NCBI RefSeq assembly: GCF_024158915.1
Contig: NZ_JAMZGF010000002.1
Location: 112,434-176,433, forward strand
Origin: Chryseobacterium sp. S0630
GTDB lineage: Bacteria; Bacteroidota; Bacteroidia; Flavobacteriales; Weeksellaceae
Direction of reading: 5' to 3'
Length of the DNA stretch: 64,000 bases
The notes under the pieces are model-generated. The model was given only the letters and a program-made list of their open reading frames with translations, was not told the DNA's origin and did no database searches. A program made the translations under genes and the position numbers. Positions 41,103-48,907 of this stretch are shown here, one piece after another. The stretch's first letter is position 1. Every line of letters starts with the position of its first letter.

Positions 41103-41699
41103 TTATTTATTATCCGGGATGAAATTTTTTCTCGCCAGCTCCTTTCTTACACGGCTCAGGCTCTCAGGAGTAATTCCGAGGTAAGAAGCAATCATCCATT
41201 GTGGAACTCTCAGGAGTAAATCCGGATACATTTTTATGAATTTCATATACCTTTCTTCTGCAGTCTCTCCCAATAAAGAGTTGATCCTGTTTTGAAGACT
41301 TCTGATATGTTTCTGAAGAAGGAAATCACTTCTTTCAATACTATTCGGAAATTGTTCTACCAGTTTGTTGAAGAAATCAGGATGAAGAAACAAAACTTCA
41401 GAATCTTCCACTGCTTCTATATAGTAAATAGATTTCTCATTAAAATAAAGACTGCTTCGGTCAGAAATCAGCCAACTTTCCGGAGCAAACTGTATAATAT
41501 GTTCCTTTCCGTTTTTATCAATGGAATACATCTTTATCAGCCCTTTTTCTACGAAGAAAATATGACGGCAGATTTCGCCATACTGAAGAAGAAACTGATT
41601 TTTAGGAATTTTCTTTACTTCATAGTGCAGACTACACGTATTCACATTCTGAAGCGGAACATTTAAAACTTTGGCTAAATAATTATTTATATTCTTCAT
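41103..41699 (-). CDS. Crp/Fnr family transcriptional regulator of the bacillithiol operon
   Basis: This 198-aa protein has a beta-roll (QFLLQYGEICRHIFFVEKGLIKMYSIDKNGKEHIIQF) and a C-terminal HTH WMIASYLGITPESLSRVRKEL, with E..SR as in the regulator at 1140. It is the last gene of the operon with BstA-like, DUF1569 and YtxJ genes; its start overlaps the ytxJ stop by 4 bp. A regulator embedded in a thiol-redox operon may respond to redox state, but it has no cysteine cluster suited to an Fe-S centre. Confidence 0.87.
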   Translation of the reverse strand: MKNINNYLAKVLNVPLQNVNTCSLHYEVKKIPKNQFLLQYGEICRHIFFVEKGLIKMYSIDKNGKEHIIQFAPESWLISDRSSLYFNEKSIYYIEAVEDSEVLFLHPDFFNKLVEQFPNSIERSDFLLQKHIRSLQNRINSLLGETAEERYMKFIKMYPDLLLRVPQWMIASYLGITPESLSRVRKELARKNFIPDNK

Positions 41700-42076
41700 G
41701 ATACAATCTGGCTTAAAGAAATGTCCTGGTGTGAAGCACTGTTAAGAGGTTTTCCGTTCTCTATGACAATCAGTTGCGGACTTTCGTGTCTGATTTCAAA
41801 ATCTGCTGCTATTTTGTTAGAAACAGGTCGGTGAGCCAATAAATCCAGGTAGTAAACATTCACCGGCTGATCTGAATTCTCTATTTCTTTTTCAAAATTT
41901 TTCAGAACAGTTCTGCTGATAAAGCAACTTGTAGAATGCTTGAATATGGCTATTTTATTCTGAAAAGAGTCTTCCATTGCTTTGGCTAGGTCTTCTTCAG
42001 ATTCTATCTTTTTCCAAAATGTTTTTTGGTCAGGGGTTTCGTCTTTACCACCGAATATTTTATCAAAAAAACTCAT
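41696..42076 (-). CDS. ytxJ: Bacillithiol system redox-active protein YtxJ
   Basis: This 126-aa thioredoxin-fold protein has the DUF2847/YtxJ signature: IAIFKHSTSCFISRTVLKNFE, with a single active-site cysteine, then YYLDLLAHRPVSNKIAADFEIRHESPQLIVIENGK. YtxJ is a monothiol bacilliredoxin that removes bacillithiol from S-bacillithiolated proteins. It overlaps both neighbours by 4 bp, so the four genes are tightly coupled. Confidence 0.88.
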   Translation of the reverse strand: MSFFDKIFGGKDETPDQKTFWKKIESEEDLAKAMEDSFQNKIAIFKHSTSCFISRTVLKNFEKEIENSDQPVNVYYLDLLAHRPVSNKIAADFEIRHESPQLIVIENGKPLNSASHQDISLSQIVS

Positions 42077-42534
42077 ACATTAAATTGTTTTAGATGATGA
42101 TCAAGATGTTTGTACTCTAAAAATGTCCAGTCTTTTTCAGTCATTGTACCGAATAATCTATGGCGGTCCGGCAGGTTGTTTTTTTCACAGACTTCCCGGA
42201 ATTCTTCCAGCGTTTTCAGCAGATTGGTTTTTGATACATCAAAATCACACTCAAAATTAACGATTAGTTTTTGAAAAGTAGGCATGTTTCTGGGAATTCC
42301 ATTATTGAAAATATGCATTTCTATTTTAGTAAAAATCCCTACTGCCTCAAACATGACATTAATACGGGGAAGCTCGAGCTTTCCCAAAGCCACCTGAAGA
42401 ACTAAATCACAATGCTTTAGCATTTGACATACATTCATCTTTCCCCATTTCCCATGAGAATTTTCAGATAACAGAGAAATTCTGTCTTTAATTTCCTGAT
42501 AGTATATTGGATTATTGAGACTCTTCCTTACCAA
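42073..42534 (-). CDS. DUF1569 (DinB-like) protein
   Basis: This 153-aa protein matches DUF1569: GKWGKMNVCQMLKHCDLVLQVALGKL, ANMPTF-like NMPTFQKLIVNFE, then HRLFGTMTEKDWTFLEYKHLDHHLKQF, with histidines spaced as in metal-binding DinB folds. DinB/YfiT relatives transfer thiols such as bacillithiol to electrophiles. It overlaps the BstA-like gene by 7 bp and ytxJ by 4 bp. Its exact role is unknown. Confidence 0.85.
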   Translation of the reverse strand: MVRKSLNNPIYYQEIKDRISLLSENSHGKWGKMNVCQMLKHCDLVLQVALGKLELPRINVMFEAVGIFTKIEMHIFNNGIPRNMPTFQKLIVNFECDFDVSKTNLLKTLEEFREVCEKNNLPDRHRLFGTMTEKDWTFLEYKHLDHHLKQFNV

Positions 42535-43064
42535 CCTTTTTCTATCTTCAGATTTTCAATATGAGCAAAATGATGATTACAGTGCCACACGTATAAAGCA
42601 AGGCTTTCTCTTAAATTATAATTCTTTTGATGCTCAGGATGATGAAAAGTTCTTTCAAACTGTTTATTGGTAAGACTTTTAAGAAGAACTACCCATCTTT
42701 GGTGTGTTCCTTTCAGCATTCTCATGGCCGGTTTTACGGGCATATGAAAACTGTCCTGAAGTTCCGCCCATTTCGCTTCATCATAAGGCTTTATGGTAGG
42801 GTTTTCTTCTGTCAGCGCCAGTTTGAACCGGATAAAACTGTTCATATGGCTGTCAGAAAGATGGTTCACAAGCTGTCTTACTGTCCAGCCTCCTTCTCTG
42901 TAAGGAGTATCCAATTGATCGTCTGTAAAATGTTCAATGAGATTCTTTAGCCGCCCAGGAAAGTCTTTGATTACTTTGATATAAGTATCCAATGTGGTAT
43001 CACAAATGTTTTCAGGCACTTCAAACGGGCCTATTGGAAACTTTTTTTTCTCTAAATCACTCAT
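42528..43064 (-). CDS. YfiT/BstA-family bacillithiol transferase
   Basis: This 178-aa DinB-superfamily protein has the YfiT pattern: KFPIGPFEVPE at the start, GGWTVRQLVNHLSDSHMNSFIRFKLALTE with the first metal histidine, and LYVWHCNHHFAHIENLK with the HxxxH pair, giving a three-histidine metal site. YfiT/BstA conjugates bacillithiol to electrophiles and is a detoxification enzyme. First gene of the bacillithiol operon. Specific substrate unknown. Confidence 0.87.
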   Translation of the reverse strand: MSDLEKKKFPIGPFEVPENICDTTLDTYIKVIKDFPGRLKNLIEHFTDDQLDTPYREGGWTVRQLVNHLSDSHMNSFIRFKLALTEENPTIKPYDEAKWAELQDSFHMPVKPAMRMLKGTHQRWVVLLKSLTNKQFERTFHHPEHQKNYNLRESLALYVWHCNHHFAHIENLKIEKGW

Positions 43065-43146
43065 TGTTCAGGTTTTAATTTTTTTATTATTACCGATTGG
43101 TATTACTATTATTTATTAGAATAATTGACGAATATCAGCTTGTGCG

Positions 43147-43212
43147 AATTTATCAAAAATTCAAGAATATAAAGTGAATAAAGCATTAATTATACCGATA
43201 ATGATTTTTGTG
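43147..43212 (+). pseudogene. Remnant of the pncA upstream region and first codons
   Basis: AATTTATCAAAAATTC at 43147 equals the sequence at 44609, upstream of pncA. It is followed by AAAGCATTAATTATA, comparable with AAAGCGTTAATAATA of pncA codons 2-6, and by AATGATTTTTGTG, comparable with pncA codons 11-14. The start codon has become GTG and 7 bp are missing. A second relic copy of the pncA 5' end therefore lies on the other side of the DEAD-box gene. Confidence 0.65.
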
Positions 43213-43228
43213 GTATCGATTTTTCATT

Positions 43229-43262
43229 AAAAAAGGCTTCAATTGTATAAACTAAAGCCTTT
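43229..43262 (-). terminator. Terminator of the DEAD-box helicase gene
   Basis: AAAGGCTT-type stem: AAAAAAGGCTT (43229-43239) pairs with AAGCC and a T-rich arm at 43254-43262; on the minus strand a T run follows. It lies just past the helicase stop. Confidence 0.75.
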
Positions 43263-43280
43263 CTTAATTATAATGAAGTA

Positions 43281-44423
43281 TTAATATCCATGTAAATCAA
43301 TACCTTCTGTTCTTTGCAGGGTTACTTTTCTCCCCATTTTCTTTTGAATCACTCTGAAATGCTGCAATTCATCATCCGTCAGAATACTGATAGCTGTTCC
43401 TTTTTCGTTGGCACGCCCTGTTCTACCAATACGGTGAATATAATCCAGTGGTGAACGCGGCAACTCGTAATTGATAACACATGGCAGAGATTCAATATGG
43501 ATTCCTCGCCCAATTAAGTCTGTAGCCACCAAAATCTGAGCTCCGTTTACTTTAAATTCTTCCAGATTATTTCTTCTCGCTCCCTGAGATTTCTGGCTGT
43601 GAATAGCCACTGCTTTTATTTTATTCTTTTTAAGTTTCTCTACCAGATTATCTGCAGATCTTGTAGATGAAACAAAAATCAAAGCCTTTTCTACTTTCTT
43701 TTCTTTGATCAGGTATCTTAAAAAAGGTCCTTTATTTTCCGGAGCAACATGATAGGCTAATTGTTCAATATTATCAATTTCTACTTCTTCTTTTTTAATC
43801 TCAATAATCGTAGGATTGATGGAAAGACGTTCTTTCATTTCAGCCACTTTATCATTTAATGTTGCCGAAAATAAAGTAGTTTGTTTCGCTACAGGCATCA
43901 TGGCAAAAAGTTTATTCATCTCTTCACCAAATCCTAGCTGAAACATTTTATCTGCTTCGTCAATCACCAAATGTTTAATTCCTGAAATACTCAATGCATT
44001 ATGATCAATTAAATCCAGCAAACGTCCCGGAGTTGCAATCAAAACTTCCACTCCAAACATTCCCTTCATCTGTGGATTGATAGAAACACCTCCATACACG
44101 GCCATCGTACGCACTTCCCTCTTTAGATTTTCTGTGAATGCTCTGCAAACTTCATCGATCTGAATAGCTAATTCCCTAGTAGGAACCAATATTAAAACCT
44201 GAACATTACGGTCTTTTTTAACTTCCGCATTCTGTAATTTTTCTAGAATCGGCATCACAAAACAAGCTGTTTTACCGGAACCTGTCTGAGCAATTCCCAT
44301 CAGATCCTTCCCTTGCAAGATGACAGGAACAGCCTGCTCTTGTATGGGGAATGGTTTTAAATACCCTAGTTTTTTGACAGAACGAATAATATTGTGTGAT
44401 AATCCTAACGATTCAAATGACAT
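43281..44423 (-). CDS. DEAD-box RNA helicase (RhlE-like)
   Basis: This 380-aa protein has the Q motif (PFPIQEQAVP), Walker A AQTGSGKT, PTRELAIQ, DEAD in IDEADKMFQLGF, SAT and HRIGRTGR, with a short C-terminal tail. The start at 44423 (MSFESLGL) is chosen; a TATCTTTG -7 box lies at 44442-44449 upstream, within the longer frame. It unwinds RNA duplexes, probably in ribosome assembly or cold adaptation. Relics of the pncA 5' region lie on its 3' side. Confidence 0.9.
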   Translation of the reverse strand: MSFESLGLSHNIIRSVKKLGYLKPFPIQEQAVPVILQGKDLMGIAQTGSGKTACFVMPILEKLQNAEVKKDRNVQVLILVPTRELAIQIDEVCRAFTENLKREVRTMAVYGGVSINPQMKGMFGVEVLIATPGRLLDLIDHNALSISGIKHLVIDEADKMFQLGFGEEMNKLFAMMPVAKQTTLFSATLNDKVAEMKERLSINPTIIEIKKEEVEIDNIEQLAYHVAPENKGPFLRYLIKEKKVEKALIFVSSTRSADNLVEKLKKNKIKAVAIHSQKSQGARRNNLEEFKVNGAQILVATDLIGRGIHIESLPCVINYELPRSPLDYIHRIGRTGRANEKGTAISILTDDELQHFRVIQKKMGRKVTLQRTEGIDLHGY

Positions 44424-44577
44424 AAAAATACTTATTTGCTGCAAAGATACGCTATTGATATTTGGTGTAAGCCTCAAAATACAATAGGCTGCAGATAAAC
44501 TTCAATTATTTAAAATTTTATGCCTTTCATTCATAAACATTGAAAATTTATGTTGTCGATTTGTCCGATAATTCAGG

Positions 44578-44606
44578 TTTGGACAAATTTTTGAAGATTA
44601 GTTTTG
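44578..44606 (+). promoter_or_regulatory. pncA promoter: -33 TTTG and -7 TAGTTTTG
   Basis: TTTG at 44578-44581 and TAGTTTTG at 44599-44606 are 17 bp apart, close to the Bacteroidota TTG-N17-23-TAnnTTTG consensus, 31 bp before the pncA ATG. Confidence 0.6.
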
Positions 44607-44637
44607 TAAATTTATCAAAAATTCGAGAAATCAAAAT

Positions 44638-45243
44638 ATGAAAAAAGCGTTAATAATAGTCGATGTACAGAATGATTTTTGTGAAGGCGGAGCACTTGCA
44701 GTCCCTGGAGCCAGCGAAATTATTCCATACATCAATCTCCTGATGGAGGAAAATGAATATGATCAGGTGGTTCTTACCCAAGACTGGCATCCTGCAGGTC
44801 ATAAAAGTTTTGCAAGCAGCAATGGAAGAAAGGTAGGAGAAAGTATTATTTTAAATGGAGTTCCACAATTTATGTGGCCGGATCACTGTATTCAGGGAAC
44901 TTTTGGGGCAGAATTCCATAAAGATCTGAACAGAGACAAAGTAACCCACATTGTACAGAAAGGTAAAAATATTGAAATTGACAGCTACAGCGGTTTCCAG
45001 GATAACAACCACTTTATGAAAACCGGTTTGGATGACTTCTTGAAATATCATGATATTCAGCTGGTAGAAATCGTAGGCCTGGCATTAGACTATTGTGTTA
45101 AATTTACAGCGCAGGATGCCGTAGCCAACGGATATGTCACTTGTCTTCACTTCAATGGAACACGTGCTGTCAACGTAAAACCTGACAACGGCAGAGATGC
45201 CATCTATGAAATGATTGAAAAAGGAGTAACTGTATTAGGGTAA
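44638..45243 (+). CDS. pncA: Nicotinamidase/pyrazinamidase
   Basis: This 201-aa isochorismatase-fold amidase has the catalytic aspartate in IVDVQNDFCEGGAL, metal ligands in TQDWHPAGHKSF and the nucleophilic cysteine in VGLALDYCVKFTAQDA. It deamidates nicotinamide to nicotinate for NAD salvage. Length is that of E. coli-type PncA. It is monocistronic with its own promoter and a strong terminator. Confidence 0.92.
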   Translation: MKKALIIVDVQNDFCEGGALAVPGASEIIPYINLLMEENEYDQVVLTQDWHPAGHKSFASSNGRKVGESIILNGVPQFMWPDHCIQGTFGAEFHKDLNRDKVTHIVQKGKNIEIDSYSGFQDNNHFMKTGLDDFLKYHDIQLVEIVGLALDYCVKFTAQDAVANGYVTCLHFNGTRAVNVKPDNGRDAIYEMIEKGVTVLG

Positions 45244-45251
45244 TTCTTTTT

Positions 45252-45430
45252 AATGATGAATTATAAATGATGAGTTATGAATTTTAAAATTTATAGCTTA
45301 ATAAAATAAAAAAGCGCAGAAAATAATTCTGCGCTTTTTGTTTTTTATCCTAAAAATACTTTTTGAAAGGATGGAGTAAGTTAGAAATCTGAATCTGTTA
45401 TTCATCATTTATAACTTATCATTCATCATT
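45252..45430. repeat. Inverted repeat of the AATGATGAAT family around a terminator
   Basis: AATGATGAATTATAAATGAT (45252-45271) and ATAACTTATCATTCATCATT (45411-45430) are imperfect inverse complements. They sit on either side of the terminator hairpin, between pncA and the convergent pseudouridine synthase gene. Confidence 0.55.
45308..45345 (+). terminator. Strong bidirectional terminator between pncA and the rluB-like gene
   Basis: AAAAGCGCAGAA pairs with TTCTGCGCTTTT, with A/T tracts on both sides, so it can act on both converging transcripts. Confidence 0.85.
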
Positions 45431-45433
45431 ATT

Positions 45434-46615
45434 TTAAAGCATTTTAAGGTTGTTCACTTCCAGTTCTGTAAGGATTCTCCAGTGTCCTCTCTTGATATTC
45501 TTCTTCGTTAATCCTGCAAACATTACTCTGTCTAAAGATTCTACTTCGTATCCTAATCTTTGGAAAATTCTTCTGATAACACGGTTCCATCCGATGTGGA
45601 TCTCAATTCCGATTTCATTCTTAGGTTTCCCTTCAATATATGAAATCTGATCAACCACAGCTACTCCTTCATCAAGACGGATACCTTCTGCAATAAGACG
45701 TAAATCTTCACCAGTAAGCTTCTTATCCAATGTTACATGATAAATCTTCTTAGCATCAAAAGATGGATGCGTCAGTTTTTTAGTCATGTGTCCGTCATTG
45801 GTTAATAAAATAACTCCTGTTGTAGAACGGTCCAGTCTTCCCACCGGGAAAAGTCTGTAAGGAGAAGCATTCGCTACAAGATCCATTACAGTTTTTCTTG
45901 CTTTATCGTCTTTTGTAGTAGAAATATAACCTTTTGGCTTATTCAAAAGTACATATACAGGTTTCTCAGGAGTAATGCTTTGTCCGTCAAAAACTACTCT
46001 GTCTGTTTTTTGTACCTGATATCCCATTTCAGTTACTACCTTTCCGTTGACTTCTACCAATCCCTGAGTAATCAGTTCATCAGCTTCTCTTCTGCTGCAG
46101 ATTCCGGAGTTAGCGATATACTTGTTAAGACGGATGCTGTCTTTATGAACGTCTTTTTCAATTTTATTCAGCCTTCTTTTCTGTACAAAAGATCTTGTTT
46201 TGTCATCATTTCTTTCTTCACCATTAGATGGTCTTCTTCCGTATTTCAGACTGCCTCTTTCATACTTATCTCTGGTATCGAAATTTCTTCCGCCTCTCTT
46301 CGGTTTTCCGAAAGATTTTTTCTCATAGCTCTCACTTTTGTTCGTGATATAAGGTTTTCTTTCAGATTTTGAACCTGAATCTTCGTTAGAATTTTCGAAA
46401 CTGTCTGTATTTCTTTTGAAAGGTTTCTTTTCAAATCTTGAGTTGGATCCCTGATGTTCTGGTCCTTTTCTTCCTCCGTCTTTAGAGAACGGTTTCTTAA
46501 AAGGCTTTGATCCTGAAGAATTTCCAGATCTGGAAGCACGAGAATCATCAGAACTTTTCTTGGTTGAAATTCTTGGTCTCTTTGGTCTGTCTGAATTATT
46601 ATTATCTCTGCTCAT
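45434..46615 (-). CDS. rRNA pseudouridine synthase (RluB/RsuA family) with charged N-terminal extension
   Basis: The C-terminal 240 residues hold an S4 RNA-binding domain (IRLNKYIANSGICSRREADELITQGLVEVNG) and the RluB/RsuA catalytic domain with the aspartate in GRLDRSTTGVILLTND. The N-terminal 150 residues are an R/K/S-rich disordered extension (GNSSGSKPFKKPF, GKPKRGGRN), common in Bacteroidota RluB but absent in E. coli. The enzyme modifies a uridine in rRNA. A TATCTTTG -7 box lies at 46630-46637 (minus strand). Confidence 0.88.
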   Translation of the reverse strand: MSRDNNNSDRPKRPRISTKKSSDDSRASRSGNSSGSKPFKKPFSKDGGRKGPEHQGSNSRFEKKPFKRNTDSFENSNEDSGSKSERKPYITNKSESYEKKSFGKPKRGGRNFDTRDKYERGSLKYGRRPSNGEERNDDKTRSFVQKRRLNKIEKDVHKDSIRLNKYIANSGICSRREADELITQGLVEVNGKVVTEMGYQVQKTDRVVFDGQSITPEKPVYVLLNKPKGYISTTKDDKARKTVMDLVANASPYRLFPVGRLDRSTTGVILLTNDGHMTKKLTHPSFDAKKIYHVTLDKKLTGEDLRLIAEGIRLDEGVAVVDQISYIEGKPKNEIGIEIHIGWNRVIRRIFQRLGYEVESLDRVMFAGLTKKNIKRGHWRILTELEVNNLKML

Positions 46616-46670
46616 TCTAAAAATTTCTGCAAAGATAGTAATTTAGTTACGAGTTAAAAATTAAGAATCA

Positions 46671-46678
46671 TAACTTTG
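46671..46678 (+). promoter_or_regulatory. Bacteroidota -7 box (TAACTTTG) of aroB
   Basis: TAACTTTG fits TAnnTTTG, 38 bp before the ATG at 46717; a TATCTTTG box for the divergent pseudouridine synthase gene is 34 bp to the left on the other strand. Confidence 0.5.
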
Positions 46679-46716
46679 CACTATAGTTTACATTTTAACT
46701 TTACATAAAATAGAAG

Positions 46717-47763
46717 ATGATAACAATATTAAACGATAATTTTTCACAGCTCAACGAGTTTCTTCACGAAAAAACTTTCAGTAAAATTTTCATTCTTGTA
46801 GATGAAAACACACATGAATACTGCCTTCCTGTTCTTTTAGGAAATATGGAAACGGATCTTGGCTTTGAAATTTTAGAGATTGAAGCGGGAGAGGAAATGA
46901 AAAATATCCAGACAGCCAATCAGCTTTGGGAAATTCTTACAGAAATGCAGGCGGACAGAAAAGCGCTGGTGATCAACCTTGGTGGCGGTGTAATTACGGA
47001 TATGGGCGGATTTGTTGCATCTACTTATAAAAGAGGAATACAGTTTATCAACATCCCTACTACCCTTTTATCAATGTGTGATGCTTCTATAGGCGGAAAA
47101 ACCGGGATTGATCTGATGCACTATAAAAATATGGTGGGAACTTTTGCTTTCCCTGAGCAAATCTTTATTTTCCCGAAATTCTTAGAGACATTGCCTTTTA
47201 AAGAATTAAGAAGCGGATTTGCTGAAATGCTGAAACATGGGTTAATTGCTGATAAAAATCATTGGGATCAGTTGATCCAGATCCGTAAACTGGAAGTGGA
47301 AACGGTAATTCCACATATTCAAACGTCTATGAATATTAAGCAGAATGTTGTAGATCAGGATTTCCATGAGCAGAACATTAGAAAAACCCTTAATTTCGGG
47401 CATACCATAGGACATGCGGTAGAAAGTTTATGTCTGCAGCAGGAAAATCCAATCCTTCATGGTGAAGCAGTGGCTATGGGAATGATTGCTGAAGCTCATC
47501 TGGCTTATCTTGAAAACCTTATTTCTGAAGAAGATTCAAAAATAATCATTGAAAACATTCAGAGATATTATCCATACCTTGATATCAGCGATTTTAAGGA
47601 TGAAGATATTACCGCATTATTACTAAACGATAAAAAGAATACAGACAGTAAAATCAATTTCTCTCTGCTTTCGGGAATAGGTTCTTGCATCTATGATCAT
47701 CAGTGTAGCCAGGAAAATATCCTTGAATCTTTATCTTTTTATAGAAAATTGAACGATGCTTAA
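46717..47763 (+). CDS. aroB: 3-dehydroquinate synthase
   Basis: This 348-aa protein has the AroB NAD loop INLGGGVITDMGGFVAS, the PTTLLSMCDASIGGKTGID segment and zinc ligands in ILHGEAVAMGM and LNFGHTIGHAVE. It converts DAHP to 3-dehydroquinate in the shikimate pathway. The lengths and motifs are standard. Divergent from the pseudouridine synthase gene and followed by its own terminator. Confidence 0.93.
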   Translation: MITILNDNFSQLNEFLHEKTFSKIFILVDENTHEYCLPVLLGNMETDLGFEILEIEAGEEMKNIQTANQLWEILTEMQADRKALVINLGGGVITDMGGFVASTYKRGIQFINIPTTLLSMCDASIGGKTGIDLMHYKNMVGTFAFPEQIFIFPKFLETLPFKELRSGFAEMLKHGLIADKNHWDQLIQIRKLEVETVIPHIQTSMNIKQNVVDQDFHEQNIRKTLNFGHTIGHAVESLCLQQENPILHGEAVAMGMIAEAHLAYLENLISEEDSKIIIENIQRYYPYLDISDFKDEDITALLLNDKKNTDSKINFSLLSGIGSCIYDHQCSQENILESLSFYRKLNDA

Positions 47764-47802
47764 CGTTTTTTTCGAAAAATAAATTCATTTTAAAACCTGT
47801 TT

Positions 47803-47818
47803 TTGACAAAATTGTCAA
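47803..47818. promoter_or_regulatory. Palindrome TTGACAA-N2-TTGTCAA
   Basis: Seven-base arms around a 2-bp centre, about 140 bp before the first sigma-54-like promoter. It could be a Crp-like box or an enhancer for a sigma-54 activator. A looser TTGAT-N5-ATCAA occurs upstream of the second promoter near 48798. The role is a guess. Confidence 0.35.
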
Positions 47819-47885
47819 TTTAGACCTTATCTAAACAAACATTTATTTAAATTCATAACATATTGATACTCATTAATATATTCCA

Positions 47886-47917
47886 AAAATCACTTAAACA
47901 CTAAGTGATTTTTTTAT
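47886..47917 (+). terminator. Terminator of aroB
   Basis: AAAATCACTTA pairs with TAAGTGATTTT and a T run follows, about 120 bp past the aroB stop. Confidence 0.85.
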
Positions 47918-47941
47918 TGATTTTACTCATAAAAAATATTT

Positions 47942-47958
47942 TTGGCAAGCAATTTGAA
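47942..47958 (+). promoter_or_regulatory. Sigma-54-like promoter, barrel gene 1
   Basis: TTGGCAAGCAATTTGAA: GG at -24 and G at -12 separated by 10 bp, close to TGGCAC-N5-TTGCW. It implies a leader of about 70 nt before the ATG at 48041. Confidence 0.6.
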
Positions 47959-48040
47959 AGATACTCTGCGTTCAACTGAAAAGCTGAACAAGTAGTAAAA
48001 TTTAAAATTAAGAAAGAGTAAAATTAAAAAAATTAAAGTT

Positions 48041-48676
48041 ATGAAAAAGTTAATTTTAGGATTAGCGTTAACTGCAGGAACATTCGCATTCGCTCAACAA
48101 ACAGGAAACACATCTTCTAATCCGGTAACATTTGGGGTAAAAGGAGGTATGAACGTTTCTTCACTTTCAAAAGATAGCGGTCTTGATGATCAGAAATCTA
48201 AAATAGGATTCAACGCAGGTGTATTTGCCAACATTCCATTAGCAGCTTCATTCAGCGTTCAGCCAGAGGTTCAGTATTCACAATATGGTAATAAATCAAA
48301 TTATACTTTAGGAAACACTAAGTTTTCTGCTTCTACCAAATTAGATTATATTACAGTACCGGTAATGTTCCAGTACAACCTGATTCCAAATCTTTATGTG
48401 GAAGCAGGACCGGAATTTGGTTTCATGGTAAGCGCTAAAAACAAGTTCAAAAATGAATCAAACGGAGATTCTAACACTACTGATAACTACAAAGACAATC
48501 TAAATACATTTAACTTTGGTATCGGTCTTGGAGCTGGATATTATTTCACTCCGAACTTAGGACTTACTGCAAGATATGTTGCAGGTTTAACGGATGTAGC
48601 GAAAAACAGACCTAGTGGATCTGATGCTACAAGAAACAACCTATTCCAGGTAGGATTAGCTTATAAATTTAAATAA
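48041..48676 (+). CDS. Outer-membrane beta-barrel protein, paralogue 1 (PorT-like)
   Basis: This 211-aa protein starts with a signal peptide (MKKLILGLALTAGTFAFAQ, cleaved after AQ) and shows the PorT/OMP_b-brl_2 pattern of alternating strands: VTFGVKGGMNVSSLS, AGVFANIPLAASFSVQPEVQYSQYG, YNLIPNLYVEAGPEFGFMVSAK and the C-terminal strand FQVGLAYKFK. An eight-stranded small barrel is likely; cargo unknown. Each of the five paralogues is monocistronic with its own terminator. Confidence 0.87.
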   Translation: MKKLILGLALTAGTFAFAQQTGNTSSNPVTFGVKGGMNVSSLSKDSGLDDQKSKIGFNAGVFANIPLAASFSVQPEVQYSQYGNKSNYTLGNTKFSASTKLDYITVPVMFQYNLIPNLYVEAGPEFGFMVSAKNKFKNESNGDSNTTDNYKDNLNTFNFGIGLGAGYYFTPNLGLTARYVAGLTDVAKNRPSGSDATRNNLFQVGLAYKFK

Positions 48677-48713
48677 GCTACACATTCACTAACAAATTTT
48701 ATATTCAATAGAA

Positions 48714-48749
48714 AAGAACAGATTAATTTTTTAATCTGTTCTTTTTTTA
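48714..48749 (+). terminator. Terminator of barrel gene 1
   Basis: AAGAACAGATTAA pairs perfectly with TTAATCTGTTCTT (13 bp, 4-nt loop) followed by a T run. Confidence 0.95.
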
Positions 48750-48850
48750 TGTTAAAATAACAAAGGGTTGTCAAAACAACAAAAATACATCCCAATTTGA
48801 TGACTTATCAATTTGTTAAAAACCCATAAAGTCTTTATACAAGGGGTTTA

Positions 48851-48867
48851 CCGGCATATTGTTTGTT
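48851..48867 (+). promoter_or_regulatory. Weak sigma-54-like promoter, barrel gene 2
   Basis: CCGGCATATTGTTTGTT: GG-N10-GT spacing is kept, but -12 is GT not GC and -24 begins CCGG. It is the weakest of the set and is positioned 41 bp before the ATG at 48908. Confidence 0.4.
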
Positions 48868-48907
48868 GCTTCTCCGACGTTAAACAACGTAAAATTTAAA
48901 CTAATCT

